From Nocardioides soli (lineage in GTDB: Bacteria; Actinomycetota; Actinomycetes; Propionibacteriales; Nocardioidaceae): a stretch of DNA of 64,000 nt. This document shows positions 1 to 7,461 of this stretch, in pieces. The position numbers were made by a program, and so were the translations under genes. The notes under the pieces were generated by a model. The model was not told the DNA's origin. It did no database searches and saw only the letters and a list, made by a program, of their open reading frames with translations. Within the stretch, counting starts at the first letter, position 1. Each line of letters opens with the position of its first letter. The stretch is from positions 216,288-280,287 of the forward strand of contig NZ_JACHWR010000004.1 in assembly GCF_014191495.1 (NCBI RefSeq). The letters are read 5' to 3'.

Positions 1-420
1 GATCGCCGCGTCGAGCGCGCGGCCGGTGACCTCGATCAGGTCGAGGTCCTCCTGCCGAGGGGTCCCGACGACGACGCTGAGGGCCGAGTCGGCGACCCAG
101 CCGTCGACGCTCGCGGCGAAGTCGACCGAGAGCAGATCGCCGTCCTCGAGGGCGTAGTCGTGGGGGAGGCCGTGCAGCACGGCGTCGTTGACCGACGTGC
201 AGAGCACCTTGCCGAAGGGCGAGGCGCCGAACGACGGGTGATAGTCGATGTAGCAGGACTCCGCACCGCGGTCGCGGATCATCTGGTGGGCGAGCTCGTC
301 GAGCTCGAGCAGGTTGACGCCGACGGCGGCCTTCGCGGCGAGCGCGGTCAGCACCTCGCCGACGAACCGGCCGGCCGGTCGCATCTGCTCGATCTGGGCG
401 GGCGTGCGGAGCTCGATCAT
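1..420 (-). CDS. map: Methionine aminopeptidase type I, C-terminal part cut off by window edge
   Basis: Removes the initiator methionine from nascent proteins in the cytoplasm. The reverse strand reads 140 codons from ATG at 420 to the window edge without a stop, about half of a type I enzyme. Visible active-site residues are His83 in V-L-H-G-L-P and the first two metal-binding aspartates, Asp100 (S-V-D-F) and Asp111 (V-A-D-S). The remaining metal ligands (His, two Glu) would lie beyond position 1. It is divergent from the aldo/keto reductase with only 38 bp between the starts, so the promoters must overlap. Actinobacteria often carry more than one map gene; which copy this is cannot be told here. 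Confidence 0.9.
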   Translation of the reverse strand, partial: MIELRTPAQIEQMRPAGRFVGEVLTALAAKAAVGVNLLELDELAHQMIRDRGAESCYIDYHPSFGASPFGKVLCTSVNDAVLHGLPHDYALEDGDLLSVDFAASVDGWVADSALSVVVGTPRQEDLDLIEVTGRALDAAI

Positions 421-458
421 GAGACGACCCTATCGGCGCGGCTCCGTAGGCTGGGCGG

Positions 459-1352
459 GTGGATCTGGACACGGGCCTGGTGCTGGGCACCATGTACTTC
501 GGCACCCGCACCGACGAGGCGACGTCGTTCGCGCTCCTGGACCGGTACGTCGAAGCCGGTGGGCGGGTGCTCGACACCGCCAACTGCTATGCCTTCTGGT
601 CGTCCCCGACCGGTCACGGCGGCCAGAGCGAGGCGCTGCTCGGCCGCTGGCTCGCGGCCAACCCCGGGCTGCGTGACGAGCTGGTCATCGCGACCAAGGT
701 GGGCGTGGAGCCCCTCGACGGCGGCGGGGTGGAGGGGCTGTCCGCGCCCGTGATCGAGCGCGAGGCGGCCCGCAGCCTGGAGCGGCTCGGCGTCGAGGCG
801 ATCGACCTCTACTGGGCGCACGGCGAGGACCGCTCGACCGACCTCGAGGAGACCGTGGCGGCGTTCGGCTCGCTCGTCGAGAGGGGCGTCGTCCGCCGGC
901 TGGGCGTGTCGAACCATCCGACCTGGCGGGTCGAGCGCGGCCGGGCCATCGCGCACCGGCTCGGGGTCGAGCCGTGGACCGCGCTGCAGCTCACCACGTC
1001 GTACGTCGAGCCGCGCCCGGGCGCGCCGGTGCCGGGCAAGGACCACCGCTTCGGCTTCGTCACCGACGAGACCGTCGACTACCTCGACGGACACCCCGAG
1101 ATCGAGCTGTGGGTCTACAGCCCGCTGGTGCAGGGCAGCTACGACCGTGCGGACCGCCCGTTCCCGGAGGCCTACGACCACCCGGGCACCACCGAGCGGC
1201 TGGCCGCGCTCACGGCCAGGGCCGAGGAGCTCGGTGTCCCGCGGTCGCGGCTGGTGCTCGCCTGGATGCTCGAGCGCGGGTGGCGGCCGATCGTCGGGGT
1301 GAGCACGGTCGAGCAGCTCGACTCCGCGCTCGCCGCCGCCTCCATCCGCTGA
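459..1352 (+). CDS. Aldo/keto reductase
   Basis: A 297-residue NAD(P)H-dependent oxidoreductase of the aldo/keto reductase superfamily (TIM barrel). The catalytic tetrad can be read in order: Asp in L-D-T-A, Tyr in N-C-Y-A-F, Lys in I-A-T-K-V and His in Y-W-A-H-G. The start is GTG at 459, immediately followed by D-L-D-T-G. Substrate is not predictable. It shares a 38-bp divergent spacer with map and ends 62 bp before the clpP pair. Nothing suggests that it belongs to the sterol cluster that follows. Confidence 0.85.
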   Translation: MDLDTGLVLGTMYFGTRTDEATSFALLDRYVEAGGRVLDTANCYAFWSSPTGHGGQSEALLGRWLAANPGLRDELVIATKVGVEPLDGGGVEGLSAPVIEREAARSLERLGVEAIDLYWAHGEDRSTDLEETVAAFGSLVERGVVRRLGVSNHPTWRVERGRAIAHRLGVEPWTALQLTTSYVEPRPGAPVPGKDHRFGFVTDETVDYLDGHPEIELWVYSPLVQGSYDRADRPFPEAYDHPGTTERLAALTARAEELGVPRSRLVLAWMLERGWRPIVGVSTVEQLDSALAAASIR

Positions 1353-1373
1353 CGGCGGATCCGCCAGGAGCGG

Positions 1374-1388
1374 ATTCGCTGGAACGCG
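1374..1388 (+). promoter_or_regulatory. Candidate ClgR/PopR-type operator before the clpP pair
   Basis: The sequence ATTCGCT-N5-GCG resembles the ClgR motif described for Streptomyces clp promoters (GTTCGCY-N5-GCG), with one mismatch in the first half. It sits 26 bp before the clpP ATG at 1415. A perfect GGCGGATCCGCC palindrome lies just upstream at 1354-1365. Regulation by the neighbouring PopR-like protein is inferred from position and motif only. Confidence 0.45.
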
Positions 1389-1414
1389 GACGTCGTACGC
1401 CGAACGCTGGGGGC

Positions 1415-2020
1415 ATGACCCAGACACCCTCGCTCGCCGGCCTCTCCGCGGCCGACCGCCTGCTGCACCAGCGGATCATCGTCCTCGGCCAGGAGGTCGA
1501 CGACGTGATCGCGAACAAGATCTGCGCGGAGCTGCTGCTCCTCTCCGCGGAGGACCCGCACCGCGACATCGCCCTCTACATCAACTCGCCCGGCGGCAGC
1601 GTCACGGCGGGCCTGGCCATCTACGACACGATGCGGCTGATCCCCAACGACGTGAGCACGCTCGCGATGGGGCTCGCGGCGAGCATGGGCCAGTTCCTGC
1701 TCTCGGCGGGCACGCCGGGCAAGCGGTACGCCCTGCCGCACTCACGGATCCTGATGCACCAGGGCTCGGCCGGCATCGGCGGCACCGCCATGGACATCGA
1801 GATCCAGGCCGAGAACCTCGAGCACGTCAAGAACGTGCTGCTGGGGCTGATCGCCGAGCACACCGGCCAGCCGCGCGAGGTGGTCGAGCGGGACTCGCTG
1901 CGCGACCGGTGGTTCACCGCCGAGCAGGCGCGGGACTACGGCTTCGTCGACCAGGTGCTCACCGACGTCGGCGCGGTGACGCCGGCGCGGACCGCCGCGG
2001 CGTTCGGGGCGGCACGATGA
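1415..2020 (+). CDS. clpP: ATP-dependent Clp protease proteolytic subunit (ClpP3-like)
   Basis: A 201-residue serine protease subunit that would form heptameric rings with the next gene product and degrade substrates delivered by a Clp ATPase. The catalytic triad is Ser90 (A-A-S-M-G), His115 (L-M-H-Q) and Asp164 (L-R-D-R), with the usual 25 and 49 residue spacings. The ATG at 1415 was chosen because the protein then begins at the normal ClpP N terminus. The stop overlaps the next start as ATGA, so the two are co-transcribed and probably translationally coupled. No clpX or clpC lies nearby. The pair next to a PopR-like regulator resembles the stress-induced clpP3-clpP4 operon of Streptomyces rather than the essential clpP1-clpP2. 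Confidence 0.88.
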   Translation: MTQTPSLAGLSAADRLLHQRIIVLGQEVDDVIANKICAELLLLSAEDPHRDIALYINSPGGSVTAGLAIYDTMRLIPNDVSTLAMGLAASMGQFLLSAGTPGKRYALPHSRILMHQGSAGIGGTAMDIEIQAENLEHVKNVLLGLIAEHTGQPREVVERDSLRDRWFTAEQARDYGFVDQVLTDVGAVTPARTAAAFGAAR

Positions 2021-2619
2021 GCCAGTACACGATCCCGAGCGTCGTCGAGAAGACGCATCGCGGTGAGCGCGCGGTCGACATCTACAGCCGGCTGCTGACC
2101 GACCGCATCGTCTACCTCGGCACCGAGATCGACGACGGCGTCGCGAACGTCGTGATCGCCCAGCTGATCCACCTGGAGTCCGAGAGCCCGGACTCGCCGA
2201 TCGACCTCTACCTCAACTCCCCGGGTGGGTCGGTCACGGCGATGCTGGCGATCTACGACGCCATGCAGTTCATCCGCTCCGAGGTCGGTACGACGTGCGT
2301 CGGCCAGGCGGCCTCGTCGGCAGCCGTGCTGCTCGCGGCCGGCGCGCCCGGTCGGCGCACCGTGCTGCCGCACGCCCGGGTGGTGCTGCACCAGCCGTCG
2401 GGCGGGGGACAGGGCACGCTGCCCGACCTCGCCGTCCAGGCCAAGGAGATCGCGCGGGTGCGCGCCGAGATGGAGGTGATCCTGGCGCGGCACACCGGCC
2501 GCAGCGTCGAGCAGGTGCGCGAGGACACCGACCGCGACCTGGTGCTGTCGGCGCCGGCGGCGGTGGCCTACGGCATCGTCGACGGGGTCCTCGACAGCCG
2601 GAAGCGGCTGTCGGCCTGA
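2017..2619 (+). CDS. clpP: ATP-dependent Clp protease proteolytic subunit (ClpP4-like)
   Basis: A 200-residue second ClpP subunit. The triad is intact: Ser100 (A-A-S-S-A), His125 (L-H-Q-P) and Asp174 (D-R-D-L). It starts inside the stop of the preceding clpP (ATGA at 2017-2020), so stoichiometric synthesis of a mixed ClpP complex is likely. It converges on the PopR-like gene with 15 bp between the stops. Assignment as the ClpP4-type partner is from gene order, not phylogeny. Confidence 0.87.
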   Translation: MSQYTIPSVVEKTHRGERAVDIYSRLLTDRIVYLGTEIDDGVANVVIAQLIHLESESPDSPIDLYLNSPGGSVTAMLAIYDAMQFIRSEVGTTCVGQAASSAAVLLAAGAPGRRTVLPHARVVLHQPSGGGQGTLPDLAVQAKEIARVRAEMEVILARHTGRSVEQVREDTDRDLVLSAPAAVAYGIVDGVLDSRKRLSA

Positions 2620-2634
2620 GGGCGAGGGTCTGCG

Positions 2635-2955
2635 TCAGGCAGCCAGGCAGACCGGCCCGGAGATCGGCCCGGTCACCAGGCGGCGGCTGACCCGCGTCGT
2701 GAGGTCGACGAGGCGGAGTCCGAGGGCTCCGGCGACCGCGCCGAGCACCTCGGAGCTGGGTTCCTTGAGCCCGCGCTCGACCTCGGAGAGGTACTGCGTG
2801 GACACGCCCGCCTCGGTGGCGACGTCGGCCAGCGTGCGCTGTGCCGTACGCCGCTCCGCGCGCAGCTCGTGGCCCACGGCCTCGCGCCACAGCGGCTCGG
2901 CCTCGGGGGCGTGGTCGGGCTCCGGACGGGACGGGAATGCGAGGACGTCACCCAT
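2635..2955 (-). CDS. popR: PopR/ClgR-family transcriptional activator with C-terminal Leu-Ala-Ala degron
   Basis: A 106-residue Cro/CI-type helix-turn-helix protein, HTH at about residues 30-85 (T-L-A-D-V-A then S-T-Q-Y-L-S-E-V-E-R-G, recognition helix around 52-62). The segment Y-L-S-E-V-E-R-G-x-K-E-x-S-S-E is characteristic of the ClgR/PopR group of clp activators. The last residues are C-L-A-A. Streptomyces PopR is known to be destroyed by ClpP1P2 through its terminal alanines, so this protein is probably an unstable activator that accumulates when the main protease is limiting. It is convergent with the clpP pair and has a palindromic candidate operator 41 bp upstream. The name follows context; a ClgR assignment is possible. 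Confidence 0.75.
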   Translation of the reverse strand: MGDVLAFPSRPEPDHAPEAEPLWREAVGHELRAERRTAQRTLADVATEAGVSTQYLSEVERGLKEPSSEVLGAVAGALGLRLVDLTTRVSRRLVTGPISGPVCLAA

Positions 2956-2995
2956 GTCCCGACACTACGGCCGGGAGGCGGGCGACGTCCCCGTC

Positions 2996-3013
2996 GTTCG
3001 CGCAGGGCGAAAC
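2996..3013. promoter_or_regulatory. Palindromic candidate operator upstream of the PopR-like gene
   Basis: GTTCGC-N5-GCGAAAC forms an inverted repeat in the 60-bp gap between the end of ltp3 (3016) and the popR-like start (2955). The half-site TTCGC is the same as in the ClgR motif and in the element before the clpP pair. Autoregulation, or control by ClgR, is the likely role. This is inferred from position and symmetry. Confidence 0.5.
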
Positions 3014-3015
3014 CG

Positions 3016-4182
3016 TCAGTTCGACGGCTTCTCCGAGCCGACGACCCACATCGCGAAGAACTGCGAGCCGCCGCCGTAGGCGTGGCCGAGCGCGCGGCGG
3101 GCGCCGTCGACCTGGTGCTCGCCGGCGGCGCCGCGCACCTGCAGGGCGGCCTCGCCGAAGCGGAGCATGCCGGAGGCGCCGATCGGGTTCGACGACAGCA
3201 CGCCACCGGAGCAGTTGACCGGGAGCCGGCCGTCCATCGCGGTGGCGCCGGACTCGGTGAGCCGCCAGCCGCCGCCGTTCGCCTCGGCGAAGCCGAGCGA
3301 CTCCAGCCACATCGGCTCGAACCACGAGAACGGCACGTAGATCTCGGCGGCGTCGATCTCCTCGACGGGGTTGGTGATCCCCGCCTGCTTCCAGAGCGCG
3401 GCCGCCGCGTCGCGGGAGGCCTGCGGGTTGACCTGGTCGCGCTCGGCCGCGGTGGTCGCCTCCGACCGCATCACGGTGCCGTGGATCCACGCCGGGTTGG
3501 GCGAGGCCGCCGCGGTGTCCTCGTCGACGATCACCAGCGCACAGGCGCCGTCGGAGGAGGGGCAGGTCTCGTCGTACCGGATCGGGTCCCACAGCATCTG
3601 CGAGGCCAGCACCGACTCGACGGTGGTGTCGGGGTTCTTCAGGTGTGCGTAGGGGTTCTTGAGCGCGTTCTGCCGGTCCTTGGCCGCGACGATCGCGCCG
3701 ACGTGGTTCGGCGCGCCGGAGCGGCGGATGTAGGAGCGCACGTGCGGGGCGAAGTAGCCGCCCGCGCCGGCGTGCACCGGCATGTTGAACGGCAACGGCA
3801 CCGAGAGCGCCCACATCGCGTTGGACTCCGACTGCTTCTCGAAGGCGACCGTGAGCACCCGCCGGTGCACGCCCGCCTGCACCAGCGAGGCCGCGACGAT
3901 CGCGGTCGACCCGCCGACCGAGCCGGCGGTGTGCACGCGCAGCAGCGGCTTCCCCGCGGCGCCGAGCGCGTCGGCGAGGAACAGCTCGGGCATCATCACG
4001 CCCTCGAACAGGTCGGGCGCCTTGCCGACGACGATCGCGTCGATGTCGTCGAGCGTCAGGTTCGCGTCGAGCAGTGCACGGTCGATGGCCTCGCGGCACA
4101 GGCCGGCCATCGAGACGTCCTCGCGCTTCGCGCGGTGGTGGGTCTGACCGACGCCGACCACGGCGGCAGGCTGCTTCGCCAT
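3016..4182 (-). CDS. ltp3: Thiolase-fold lipid-transfer protein / aldolase, Ltp3-like
   Basis: A 388-residue thiolase-superfamily protein of the SCPx/Ltp type. The usual nucleophilic cysteine region reads H-T-A-G-S-V-G-G with no Cys, as expected for the steroid retro-aldolase branch rather than a true thiolase. The C-terminal G-H-A-Y-G-G-G-S-Q-F segment carries the conserved tyrosine and glycine loop. In Rhodococcus, Ltp3 and Ltp4 act as aldol-lyases in C-24-branched sterol side-chain degradation. Length and order (ltp3-ltp4-DUF35, then a divergent F420 oxidoreductase) match Rv3523-Rv3522-Rv3521-Rv3520c of M. tuberculosis. The start overlaps the stop of ltp4 by one base (TGATG). It is expected to be transcribed from the KstR-type promoter at 6301. 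Confidence 0.8.
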   Translation of the reverse strand: MAKQPAAVVGVGQTHHRAKREDVSMAGLCREAIDRALLDANLTLDDIDAIVVGKAPDLFEGVMMPELFLADALGAAGKPLLRVHTAGSVGGSTAIVAASLVQAGVHRRVLTVAFEKQSESNAMWALSVPLPFNMPVHAGAGGYFAPHVRSYIRRSGAPNHVGAIVAAKDRQNALKNPYAHLKNPDTTVESVLASQMLWDPIRYDETCPSSDGACALVIVDEDTAAASPNPAWIHGTVMRSEATTAAERDQVNPQASRDAAAALWKQAGITNPVEEIDAAEIYVPFSWFEPMWLESLGFAEANGGGWRLTESGATAMDGRLPVNCSGGVLSSNPIGASGMLRFGEAALQVRGAAGEHQVDGARRALGHAYGGGSQFFAMWVVGSEKPSN

Positions 4183-5249
4183 CAGTTCCTCGCCCCTTCG
4201 GTAGTAGCGCCCAGGACGCAGAGCAGGTTCTGCTGCAGCGCCGGGCCGGACGTCGCGTGCCCGACGGCCTTGGACACCTCGCCGGACCAGATCCGCGAGG
4301 CCGCCTCGCCGATGCGGATGCCGCCGCCCGAGAACATCGGGTTGCCGGTCAGCGCCCCGCCGGAGGGGTTGATGCGTACGTCGCCGGCCAGGCCGAGCTC
4401 GCGGCGCAGGATCAGCTCCTGGTGGCTGAACGGCGCGTGCAGCTCGGCGACCTCGACCCCGACGAGGTCGACGGCGGTGGCCGCCCGGGCGGCGGACGGG
4501 GCCCGGGTCAGGTCGCGGGTGCCCATGCTCATCGGATCGATGCTGTGGGTGAGGCCCTCGATCCAGGCGGGCCGGTCGCGCACCTCCCGCGCCCGGTCGC
4601 CCGCGGCGAGCACGATGGCAGCCGCACCGTCGGTGACGGGGGAGCAGTCGTGCTTGCGCAGCGGATCGGCGTACATCGGCCGGGCGAGCAGCTCCTCGAC
4701 CGACGAGCCGCCCTTGCGGATCGCGTACTCGTTCTTCTCCGCGTCGGTGAGCGAGCGGTTGGCCACCTCGGCCATCGCCCGCTCGTCCCAGGCGCCGGCG
4801 TCGATGCCGGCCCGCGCCTGCAGCCCGGCCAGCGACACGGTGTCGGGCCAGAGCGGGGTCATCGTGTACGGGTCGAGCTGGAGCGCGAGCGTACGCCGCA
4901 GCACGCCGGCCGACGCCTTGCCGAAGGCGTAGACGAGCGCGGTGTCGACCTCGCCCGTCTGGATCTTCAGCCACGCCTCGTACATCGCCCAGGCGAGGTC
5001 CATCTCGACGTGCGACTCGTTCACCGGCGGGATCACGCCGATCGCGTCGACCGCCGACACGAACGAGAACGATCGTCCGGCCAGGTAGTCCGACGACCCC
5101 GAGCACCAGAAGCCGATGTCGCCGCGGCTCCAGCCGGTCTGCTCGTAGCACTCGGCGAACAGCGGGACCAGGAGCTCCACGCAGGTCGGCGACCCGTCGA
5201 ACTCGGGCATCTGTCGCTGGGCGAACCCGACGACTGCAACGTCTCTCAT
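4182..5249 (-). CDS. ltp4: Thiolase-fold lipid-transfer protein / aldolase, Ltp4-like
   Basis: A 355-residue thiolase-fold protein, the same length as Mtb Ltp4 (Rv3522). The position of the thiolase nucleophile reads N-E-S-H-V-E-M-D without cysteine. A C-terminal N-P-S-G-G-A-L-T-G-N-P motif and an A-T-S-G-P-A-L segment are present. It lies between ltp3 and the DUF35 gene in one operon (1-nt overlap downstream, 21-bp gap upstream). The likely role, from Rhodococcus work, is side-chain carbon-carbon cleavage of C-24-branched sterol CoA intermediates together with Ltp3 and the OB-fold protein. A plain acetyl-CoA acetyltransferase activity is unlikely without the cysteine. Confidence 0.8.
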   Translation of the reverse strand: MRDVAVVGFAQRQMPEFDGSPTCVELLVPLFAECYEQTGWSRGDIGFWCSGSSDYLAGRSFSFVSAVDAIGVIPPVNESHVEMDLAWAMYEAWLKIQTGEVDTALVYAFGKASAGVLRRTLALQLDPYTMTPLWPDTVSLAGLQARAGIDAGAWDERAMAEVANRSLTDAEKNEYAIRKGGSSVEELLARPMYADPLRKHDCSPVTDGAAAIVLAAGDRAREVRDRPAWIEGLTHSIDPMSMGTRDLTRAPSAARAATAVDLVGVEVAELHAPFSHQELILRRELGLAGDVRINPSGGALTGNPMFSGGGIRIGEAASRIWSGEVSKAVGHATSGPALQQNLLCVLGATTEGARN

Positions 5250-5270
5250 CTCAGGCCTCTCGGTTCCGGG

Positions 5271-6290
5271 TCAGAGGTGGTGCCGGTAGGTGTCGAAGTC
5301 GGCGTCCGGGTCGCCCGTCGGCTCGAAGTGGTCGATGTTCTCGAGCGAGTAGGTCCACTCCTCGCGGGGCTTCCAGACCGCGCGGACCCGCATCCCCATC
5401 CGCACCTCGGCGGCGTCGACGCCCAGGATCAGGTGCAGCACGGCGATGTCGGCGCCGTCGAGGAGCACGTAGGCCGAGACGTACGGCGGCACGATCTTCT
5501 GGCCCAGGAACGGGACGTTGACGATGCAGAAGGTCGTGATGGTGCCGGTCTGGGACACCTCCACCTCCTCCGCCGTCGGCGTCCCGTCGGCCGGGCAGGC
5601 GCTGCGCGGCGGGACGTAGACCTTCTGGCAGGTGGGGCAGCGCTGGCCGACGATCCGGCCCTCGTTGAGGCCGCGGTAGAACGCCGACTCCTCGGGCGAC
5701 GCGGCGTACAGGTAGTCGAGCGAGACGGGGGTGACGACGCCGGTGACCGGCACGGTGGTGTCGGGGCTCGTCGCTGGCGCTCCTCGCACCTCAACCTCCG
5801 TGTCGGTGGTTGAGGAGGTTGCGCTAGCAACCGTCTCGAAACCCCCGTCGCCACCGTCCTCGGGCTCGAAGCACGCGATGTCGGTGATCGCGCCGATCCG
5901 CTCCTCGGCCCACCGCACCTGCACCCGCATGCCGGTGCTGACCTGGTCGGGTGAGGAGACGTCGAGCGCGTGCAGGAACGGTGCGTCGGCGCCGTCGAGC
6001 CTGACCAGGGCCCAGGCGAAGGGGCGGTCGAAGGGCTGGCCGGCGACCGGCTCGGGGACCCACGTCCACGACGTGACCGTGCCGGTCGGCGCCACGTCGA
6101 CGAACTCCGTCACGGGGTCATGGGTGACCGGGTCGAACTCGGGCGGCGGCACGACGACGGAGCCGTCCGAGGTGCGGCCGCCGACCACCTGGCCGTCGCG
6201 GAGGCCGGTGAGGAACCGACCGAGCACGGGCCCGGTCGAGCGGGTGTAGTCGAACGCTACGGTGACCGGTGCCGACAGGGTTCGTGTCAT
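5271..6290 (-). CDS. Two-domain DUF35 OB-fold protein of the sterol cluster (Rv3521-like), with a repeat-derived linker
   Basis: A 339-residue protein with two DUF35 OB-fold domains (about residues 1-150 and 195-335). The second carries a rubredoxin-like zinc ribbon (C-P-T-C then C-P-A-D); the first lacks these cysteines. DUF35 proteins pair with thiolase-like aldolases, as ChsH2 does with Ltp2, so this is probably the partner of Ltp3 or Ltp4. The ATG at 6290 was chosen because the frame upstream runs through the KstR box at 6301. The linker F-E-T-V-A-S-A-T-S-S-T-T is encoded by a dispersed inverted repeat also seen at 15.1 and 42.0 kb. It makes the protein longer than the roughly 303-residue Mtb homologue, and the reading frame is kept. 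Confidence 0.78.
   Translation of the reverse strand: MTRTLSAPVTVAFDYTRSTGPVLGRFLTGLRDGQVVGGRTSDGSVVVPPPEFDPVTHDPVTEFVDVAPTGTVTSWTWVPEPVAGQPFDRPFAWALVRLDGADAPFLHALDVSSPDQVSTGMRVQVRWAEERIGAITDIACFEPEDGGDGGFETVASATSSTTDTEVEVRGAPATSPDTTVPVTGVVTPVSLDYLYAASPEESAFYRGLNEGRIVGQRCPTCQKVYVPPRSACPADGTPTAEEVEVSQTGTITTFCIVNVPFLGQKIVPPYVSAYVLLDGADIAVLHLILGVDAAEVRMGMRVRAVWKPREEWTYSLENIDHFEPTGDPDADFDTYRHHL
5805..5846. repeat. Dispersed inverted repeat (REP-like) inside the DUF35 coding sequence
   Basis: GGTGGTTGAGG, then a GCGCTAGC-centred palindrome, then TCTCGAAACCCC. The same arrangement (GGTGGTTGAGG ... GCGCTAGC ... CCTCGAAACCACC) occurs between genes at 42045-42092, and related halves occur at 15116-15260 and 41952-42038. 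Here it is in frame between two protein domains and encodes the residues from FETVAS to SSTT. A partial second copy of CACCTCAACC lies just before it, at 5787-5796. Confidence 0.8.
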
Positions 6291-6300
6291 GGTCCGAAAG

Positions 6301-6314
6301 TAGAACACGTTCTA
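6301..6314. promoter_or_regulatory. KstR-type operator between the DUF35 and F420 oxidoreductase genes
   Basis: TAGAACACGTTCTA is a perfect 14-bp palindrome fitting the KstR consensus TNNAACNNGTTNNA. It lies 11 bp from the DUF35 ATG (6290) and 53 bp from the F420 oxidoreductase GTG (6367), so it can control both divergent units. KstR represses sterol catabolic genes and is released by steroid CoA thioesters. No kstR gene is in the window. Confidence 0.85.
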
Positions 6315-6366
6315 CACTTCGACAAGGTCAATGACCGACATATGACTTCTGAGGAGAGTGCGCGAC

Positions 6367-7410
6367 GTGAAGCTGGGACTGCAGCTGGGCTACTGGGGCG
6401 CGCAGCCCCCGCAGGGGGTCGGGGAGCTGGTGGCGGCGGCGGAGGAGTCCGGCTTCGACGCCGTCTTCTCGGCCGAGGCGTGGGGGAGCGACGCCTTCAC
6501 CCCGCTGGCCTGGTGGGGGCGCGAGACCTCGCGGGTCAGGCTGGGTACGTCGATCGTGCAGATGTCGGGGCGGACGCCGACGTCGATCGCCATGCATGTC
6601 ATGACGCTCGACCACCTCTCGGGCGGCCGCGTCATCCTCGGCATGGGCGTGAGCGGGCCCCAGGTCGTGGAGGGGTGGTACGGCCAGCCCTTCGGCAAGC
6701 CGCTGGCCCGCACCCGCGAGGTCGTCGACATCATCCGCAAGGTGCTGGCCCGTGAGGCGCCGGTGACCAACGACGGCCCTCACCATCCGCTGCCCTACCG
6801 CGGCGACAATGCCGTCGGCCTCGGCAAGCCGCTCAAGCCGATCGTGCACCCGCTGCGCGCCGACGTGCCGATCTGGCTCGGCGCCGAGGGCCCGAAGAAC
6901 GTCGCGCAGACCGCCGAGATCGCCGACGGCTGGATCCCGATCTTCTACACGCCGAAGTCGGCCGGCATGTACCAGCCGTGGCTCGACGAGGGCTTCGCGC
7001 GGCCGGGCGCGCGGCGTACCAGGGCCGACTTCGAGATCGCCGCGACCTGCCACCTCCAGGTGGTCAGTGGCCCGGAGGAGAAGGCCGCGGTGCTCGACGC
7101 GATGCGGCCCTTCGTGTCCCTCTATATGGGCGGCATGGGCGCCAAGGAGGCGAACTTCCACAACCAGGTGTTCGTGCGGATGGGCTACGAGGCGCTCGCG
7201 GCCGAGGTGCAGACGCTCTACCTGGCGGGCGAGAAGGACAAGGCGACGGCGCTGATCCCCGACGAGCTCGTCGACGACATGCACATCATCGGCACCGCGG
7301 GCGAGGTCCGCGAGCGGGTCGCGCAGTGGGAGGAGACCGGCGTGACGACGCTGCTCCTGAGCTGCCGCTCGGCCGCGGAGGTCCGGTCGGTGGCAGAGTT
7401 GCTCACCTGA
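6367..7410 (+). CDS. F420-dependent LLM-class oxidoreductase (Rv3520c-like)
   Basis: A 347-residue luciferase-like (bacterial luciferase/MER fold) oxidoreductase, probably using coenzyme F420. It begins V-K-L-G-L-Q-L-G-Y-W and contains the family segments G-T-S-I-V-Q-M and G-R-V-I-L-G-M-G-V-S-G-P-Q-V. GTG at 6367 is preferred over GTG at 6358 because GAGGAGAG at 6351-6358 is then correctly spaced. This start gives exactly the length of Mtb Rv3520c. It is divergent from the ltp operon across a shared KstR-type box, the same arrangement as in mycobacteria. Its reaction in sterol breakdown is unknown. The stop codon lies in a tandem 14-bp duplication. Confidence 0.82.
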   Translation: MKLGLQLGYWGAQPPQGVGELVAAAEESGFDAVFSAEAWGSDAFTPLAWWGRETSRVRLGTSIVQMSGRTPTSIAMHVMTLDHLSGGRVILGMGVSGPQVVEGWYGQPFGKPLARTREVVDIIRKVLAREAPVTNDGPHHPLPYRGDNAVGLGKPLKPIVHPLRADVPIWLGAEGPKNVAQTAEIADGWIPIFYTPKSAGMYQPWLDEGFARPGARRTRADFEIAATCHLQVVSGPEEKAAVLDAMRPFVSLYMGGMGAKEANFHNQVFVRMGYEALAAEVQTLYLAGEKDKATALIPDELVDDMHIIGTAGEVRERVAQWEETGVTTLLLSCRSAAEVRSVAELLT

Positions 7411-7424
7411 AGTTGCTCACCTGA
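7397..7424 (+). repeat. Perfect 14-bp tandem duplication spanning the stop codon
   Basis: AGTTGCTCACCTGA occurs twice head to tail, at 7397-7410 and 7411-7424. The first copy ends with the in-frame TGA of the F420 oxidoreductase; the second lies wholly outside the gene. This is probably a recent slippage duplication and has no effect on the protein. Confidence 0.9.
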
Positions 7425-7461
7425 ACGTCTGTGCCGGGCCCCCGGCGGGTAGGAGCCGCAC

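Noticed and set aside
3016..5249. Ordinary acetyl-CoA acetyltransferases (thiolases)
   Set aside because: Neither protein has the nucleophilic cysteine at the usual site. Size, order and DUF35 partner fit Ltp3/Ltp4.
6291..6308. Upstream start (6308) for the DUF35 protein
   Set aside because: It would place the start codon in the KstR-type palindrome and adds M-F-Y-F-R-T, which is not family-like.
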